Shown here one piece after another: positions 13,943 to 15,908 of a stretch of 15,908 bases of DNA; positions within the stretch are counted from its first letter, which is position 1; each line of letters starts with the position of its first letter. This DNA is from an uncultured Collinsella sp. (GTDB lineage: Bacteria > Actinomycetota > Coriobacteriia > Coriobacteriales > Coriobacteriaceae), in NCBI GenBank assembly GCA_958427895.1, contig CAUADW010000034.1, forward strand, positions 1-15,908, read 5' to 3'. The translations under genes were made by a program, and so were the position numbers. The notes below the pieces were generated by a model. That model worked only from the letters and a program-made list of their open reading frames with translations. It made no database searches and had not been told where the DNA came from.

Positions 13943-15226
13943 ATGCTTGATATCAAGTTTGTTCGCGAGAATCCCGATGCCATCGATGTCGCCATGGCTA
14001 ACCGCCAGACGTCTTGGGATCGCGAGAAGTTCTTTGAGCTCGACGACGAGCGCCGTGCCGTCATCACCGAGGTCGAGGAACTCCAGGCTACGCGCAATGC
14101 CGAGTCCAAGAAGATCGGCGCCCTGATGAAGGAGGGCAAGAAGGAGGAGGCCGAGGCCGCCAAGGAGGCCGTGCGCGCCGTCAACGAGAAGATTGACGGT
14201 CTGGCCGAGCGTCGTACTGCCCTCGAGCAGGAGCAGTACGACTTCATGGCTCACCTGCCCAACATTCCTTGCGAGGCCACGCCGTACGGCAAGGACGAGG
14301 ACGAGAACATCGAGCGTCGCCGCTGGGGCACCCCGCGCGAGTTCGACTTCGACTTTAAGCCGCACTGGGATCTGGGCACCGACCTCGACATTCTTGACTT
14401 CGAGCGCGGCAACAAGCTCTCCGGCAGCCGTTTCACCGTTCTCGGTGGCGCCGGTGCCCGCCTGGAGCGTGCCCTCATCAACTTCTTCCTCGATACGCAC
14501 ACCAGCCGTGGCTTCAAGGAGTGGTGGCCGCCTATCGTCGTCAAGCGTCAGACCATGTTTGGCACGGGCCAGCTGCCCAAGTTCGAGGACGACGCCTATC
14601 ACGTCTCGGGCGACAACTTCCTGATCCCCACCGCCGAGGTCGTGCTTACCAACCTGCACGCCGGCGAGGTCCTCGATGCCGACACCCTGCCGCGCCGCTA
14701 CACCGCCTTCACCCCCTGCTTCCGCGAGGAGGCCGGTTCCGCCGGTCGCGACACCCGCGGCATCATCCGTCAGCACGAGTTCGACAAGGTCGAGATGGTC
14801 AAGTTCGCTAAGCCGGAGGAGTCCGACGAGGAGCTCGAGAGCATGACCGCCGAGGCCGAGTACCTGCTGCAGCAGCTGGGCCTTCCGTATCGCGTGATTA
14901 GCCTGTGCACCGGCGACTTGGGCTTCTCTGCCCGTCAGACCTACGACGTCGAGGTTTGGCTGCCGAGCTACAACGCCTACAAGGAGATCAGCTCCTGCTC
15001 CAACTGCGGTGACTTCCAGGCTCGCCGCGCCAACATCAAGTATCGCGACCCCGAGAACTTCAAGGGTTCGCGCTACCTGCACACTCTCAATGGTTCCGGC
15101 CTGCCGGCCGGCCGCACCATGGCCGCCATTCTGGAGAACTACCAGAACGCCGACGGCACCATCACGATTCCCGAGGTTCTGCGTCCTTACATGGGCGGCC
15201 TCGAGAAGATCGAGCCGGTCGCGTAA
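13943..15226 (+). CDS. serS: seryl-tRNA synthetase
   Basis: 427 aa, class II aminoacyl-tRNA synthetase charging tRNA-Ser (and tRNA-Sec where present). The N-terminal long coiled-coil arm (about residues 30-100, rich in Glu/Lys/Ala) binds the tRNA variable arm. Motif 2 is CFREEAGSAGRDTRG (FRE at 260-262), and motif 3 begins GSGLPAGRTMAAILEN at 384. The usual residue after GSGL is A in many relatives; here it is P. GGAGG at 13933-13937 and homology (MLDIKFVRENPD) select ATG 13943. An in-frame ATG at 13916 would add nine unrelated residues. A strong hairpin follows the stop. Confidence 0.97.
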   Translation: MLDIKFVRENPDAIDVAMANRQTSWDREKFFELDDERRAVITEVEELQATRNAESKKIGALMKEGKKEEAEAAKEAVRAVNEKIDGLAERRTALEQEQYDFMAHLPNIPCEATPYGKDEDENIERRRWGTPREFDFDFKPHWDLGTDLDILDFERGNKLSGSRFTVLGGAGARLERALINFFLDTHTSRGFKEWWPPIVVKRQTMFGTGQLPKFEDDAYHVSGDNFLIPTAEVVLTNLHAGEVLDADTLPRRYTAFTPCFREEAGSAGRDTRGIIRQHEFDKVEMVKFAKPEESDEELESMTAEAEYLLQQLGLPYRVISLCTGDLGFSARQTYDVEVWLPSYNAYKEISSCSNCGDFQARRANIKYRDPENFKGSRYLHTLNGSGLPAGRTMAAILENYQNADGTITIPEVLRPYMGGLEKIEPVA

Positions 15227-15250
15227 CTTGCCTGCATAGGGGATATGCAA

Positions 15251-15278
15251 GGGCGCTCCTTCGGGGGCGCCCTATTTC
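15251..15278 (+). terminator. terminator after serS
   Basis: GGGCGCTCC-TTCG-GGGGCGCCC (15251-15272): a 9-bp stem (one T-G pair) with a stable TTCG tetraloop, followed by a short TATTTCG tail. The T-run is weak, but the hairpin is very stable. Confidence 0.75.
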
Positions 15279-15399
15279 GTGCGTAGATCCATACCATGCC
15301 GTGCGGACAACTCAATAGAAAACACACGAACAACTGTTCTGTATACAGCCATCTACCTGCTATGCTTTTGCTAAATAAGAGCGAGAGAAAGGGGACGCG

Positions 15400-15777
15400 A
15401 TGGAGCTGTTTGATGATCGGGTGGTTTTGTTTGAGAGCGACGAGGGCGGGGAGTACCTGCTTGTAACGTGTGAGCCGTCTGGCATGGGTGGCCTGGTGCT
15501 TCGGCAGACGAGTGAGGGTCCGTTGACCCAATGGTGTTTTGAGGAGTCGCCGCATGTGGTCGAGACCTTTGTGACGCACGAGGGGCTTGTGGCGCTGGAG
15601 CACTTCTATGGAGTTGGGACTTCCAACCAGGTCGCGCGCATGCTGAGCATCTCGTTTGCCGATTATGATTGCGCCCAGCGGGTGAGATCGCTCCTGAGAG
15701 AACTTGATGCCAAGTTTGACGTGATCGAAAAGCCAATCAATCGTACGGGGAACGGCGGTATATGCGGAGCAGCATGA
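15400..15777 (+). CDS. unrecognised 125-aa protein
   Basis: I do not recognise this protein. It is soluble-looking, with no signal or helix, and acidic in its N-terminal half (MELFDDRVVLFESDEGGEYL). Beta-rich segments (VVLFES, YLLVTCE, GGLVLRQTS) are followed by a helical C-terminal half (TSNQVARMLSISF, then CAQRVRSLLRELDAKFDVIE). AAAGGGG ends 7 bases before the ATG. The gene is monocistronic between the serS terminator and a tRNA promoter. The 120-base gap before it contains an AT-rich stretch (15315-15375) that could hold its promoter, without a clear consensus pair. Codon use matches the host but is a little less GC-rich. Confidence 0.65.
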   Translation: MELFDDRVVLFESDEGGEYLLVTCEPSGMGGLVLRQTSEGPLTQWCFEESPHVVETFVTHEGLVALEHFYGVGTSNQVARMLSISFADYDCAQRVRSLLRELDAKFDVIEKPINRTGNGGICGAA

Positions 15778-15813
15778 CAAAACTGCGTTCCACAAAAAAG
15801 TTTGAGATTGTGC

Positions 15814-15842
15814 TTGACCCCAATAAGCTAAAGTGGTTTTAT
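15814..15842 (+). promoter_or_regulatory. promoter of tRNA-Arg
   Basis: TTGACC (15814-15819), 17 bases, TTTTAT (15837-15842); the tRNA starts 12 bases later. The same TTGACC -35 is used by the tRNA-Phe promoter. Confidence 0.6.
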
Positions 15843-15854
15843 AGGTCTTGCGCT

Positions 15855-15908
15855 GCGGCGTTACCTCAGCTGGATAGAGGGTCTGACTACGAATCAGAAC
15901 GTCATAGG
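15855..15908 (+). tRNA. tRNA-Arg (ACG), 5' part
   Basis: Acceptor 5' strand GCGGCGT, TA, D-arm CCTC/GAGG, anticodon stem TCTGA/TCAGA with loop CTACGAA (anticodon ACG, read as ICG after deamination), then the variable loop and the start of the T-stem. The window ends before the T-loop, so whether a tail duplication like those at tRNA-Phe and tRNA-Leu follows cannot be seen. Confidence 0.9.

Noticed and set aside
13940..15250. 436-residue open frame on the minus strand opposite serS
   Set aside because: Same codon-bias shadow; SerS motifs 2 and 3 are unambiguous on the plus strand.

Overview
The window looks like chromosome from a high-GC Gram-positive gut actinobacterium of the class Coriobacteriia, most likely close to Collinsella. 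This is inferred from the GC-rich codon use, a Tad (Flp) pilus locus full of small pseudopilins, and the style of the housekeeping genes. No marker gene fixes the species.

Left part (1-4499): the tail of a Tad pilus operon, all on the plus strand and tightly overlapped. It runs: end of a TadC-type membrane platform protein, an Flp-like pilin, an unrecognised one-helix membrane protein, a second tiny pilin-like protein, a TadE-like pseudopilin, a large TadG-like protein, another TadE-like pseudopilin and a DUF192 protein. Four of these carry the same processing-site pattern (A, Q, then two or three small residues, then E).

First tRNA locus (4597-5330): a promoter, tRNA-Phe(GAA) and its terminator. 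The tRNA 3' end plus terminator is then repeated exactly (75 bp) after a 111-bp hairpin-rich insert. Three tandem 62-bp hairpin repeats follow, then the leader of a GH5-like glycosidase gene whose active-site residues are altered.

Middle (6399-10821): housekeeping genes rsmI, metG, rsmA (ksgA) and a tatD-family nuclease, with a terminator after metG. rsmA and tatD overlap.

Second tRNA locus (10825-11183): promoter, tRNA-Leu(CAG) and terminator, again followed by an insert with the same order of parts (an inverted T-arm hairpin and three GC-rich hairpins) and a second copy of the tRNA 3' end plus terminator. The two loci share architecture but not sequence, because each is built from its own tRNA. 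This is the most unusual feature of the window.

Right part (11241-15908): an SPFH/band-7 membrane protein, rlmH, proC, a palindromic intergenic repeat, a 57-residue one-helix membrane protein on the minus strand, a divergent promoter region with palindromes, serS, an unrecognised 125-aa protein, and the 5' part of tRNA-Arg(ACG) cut by the window end.
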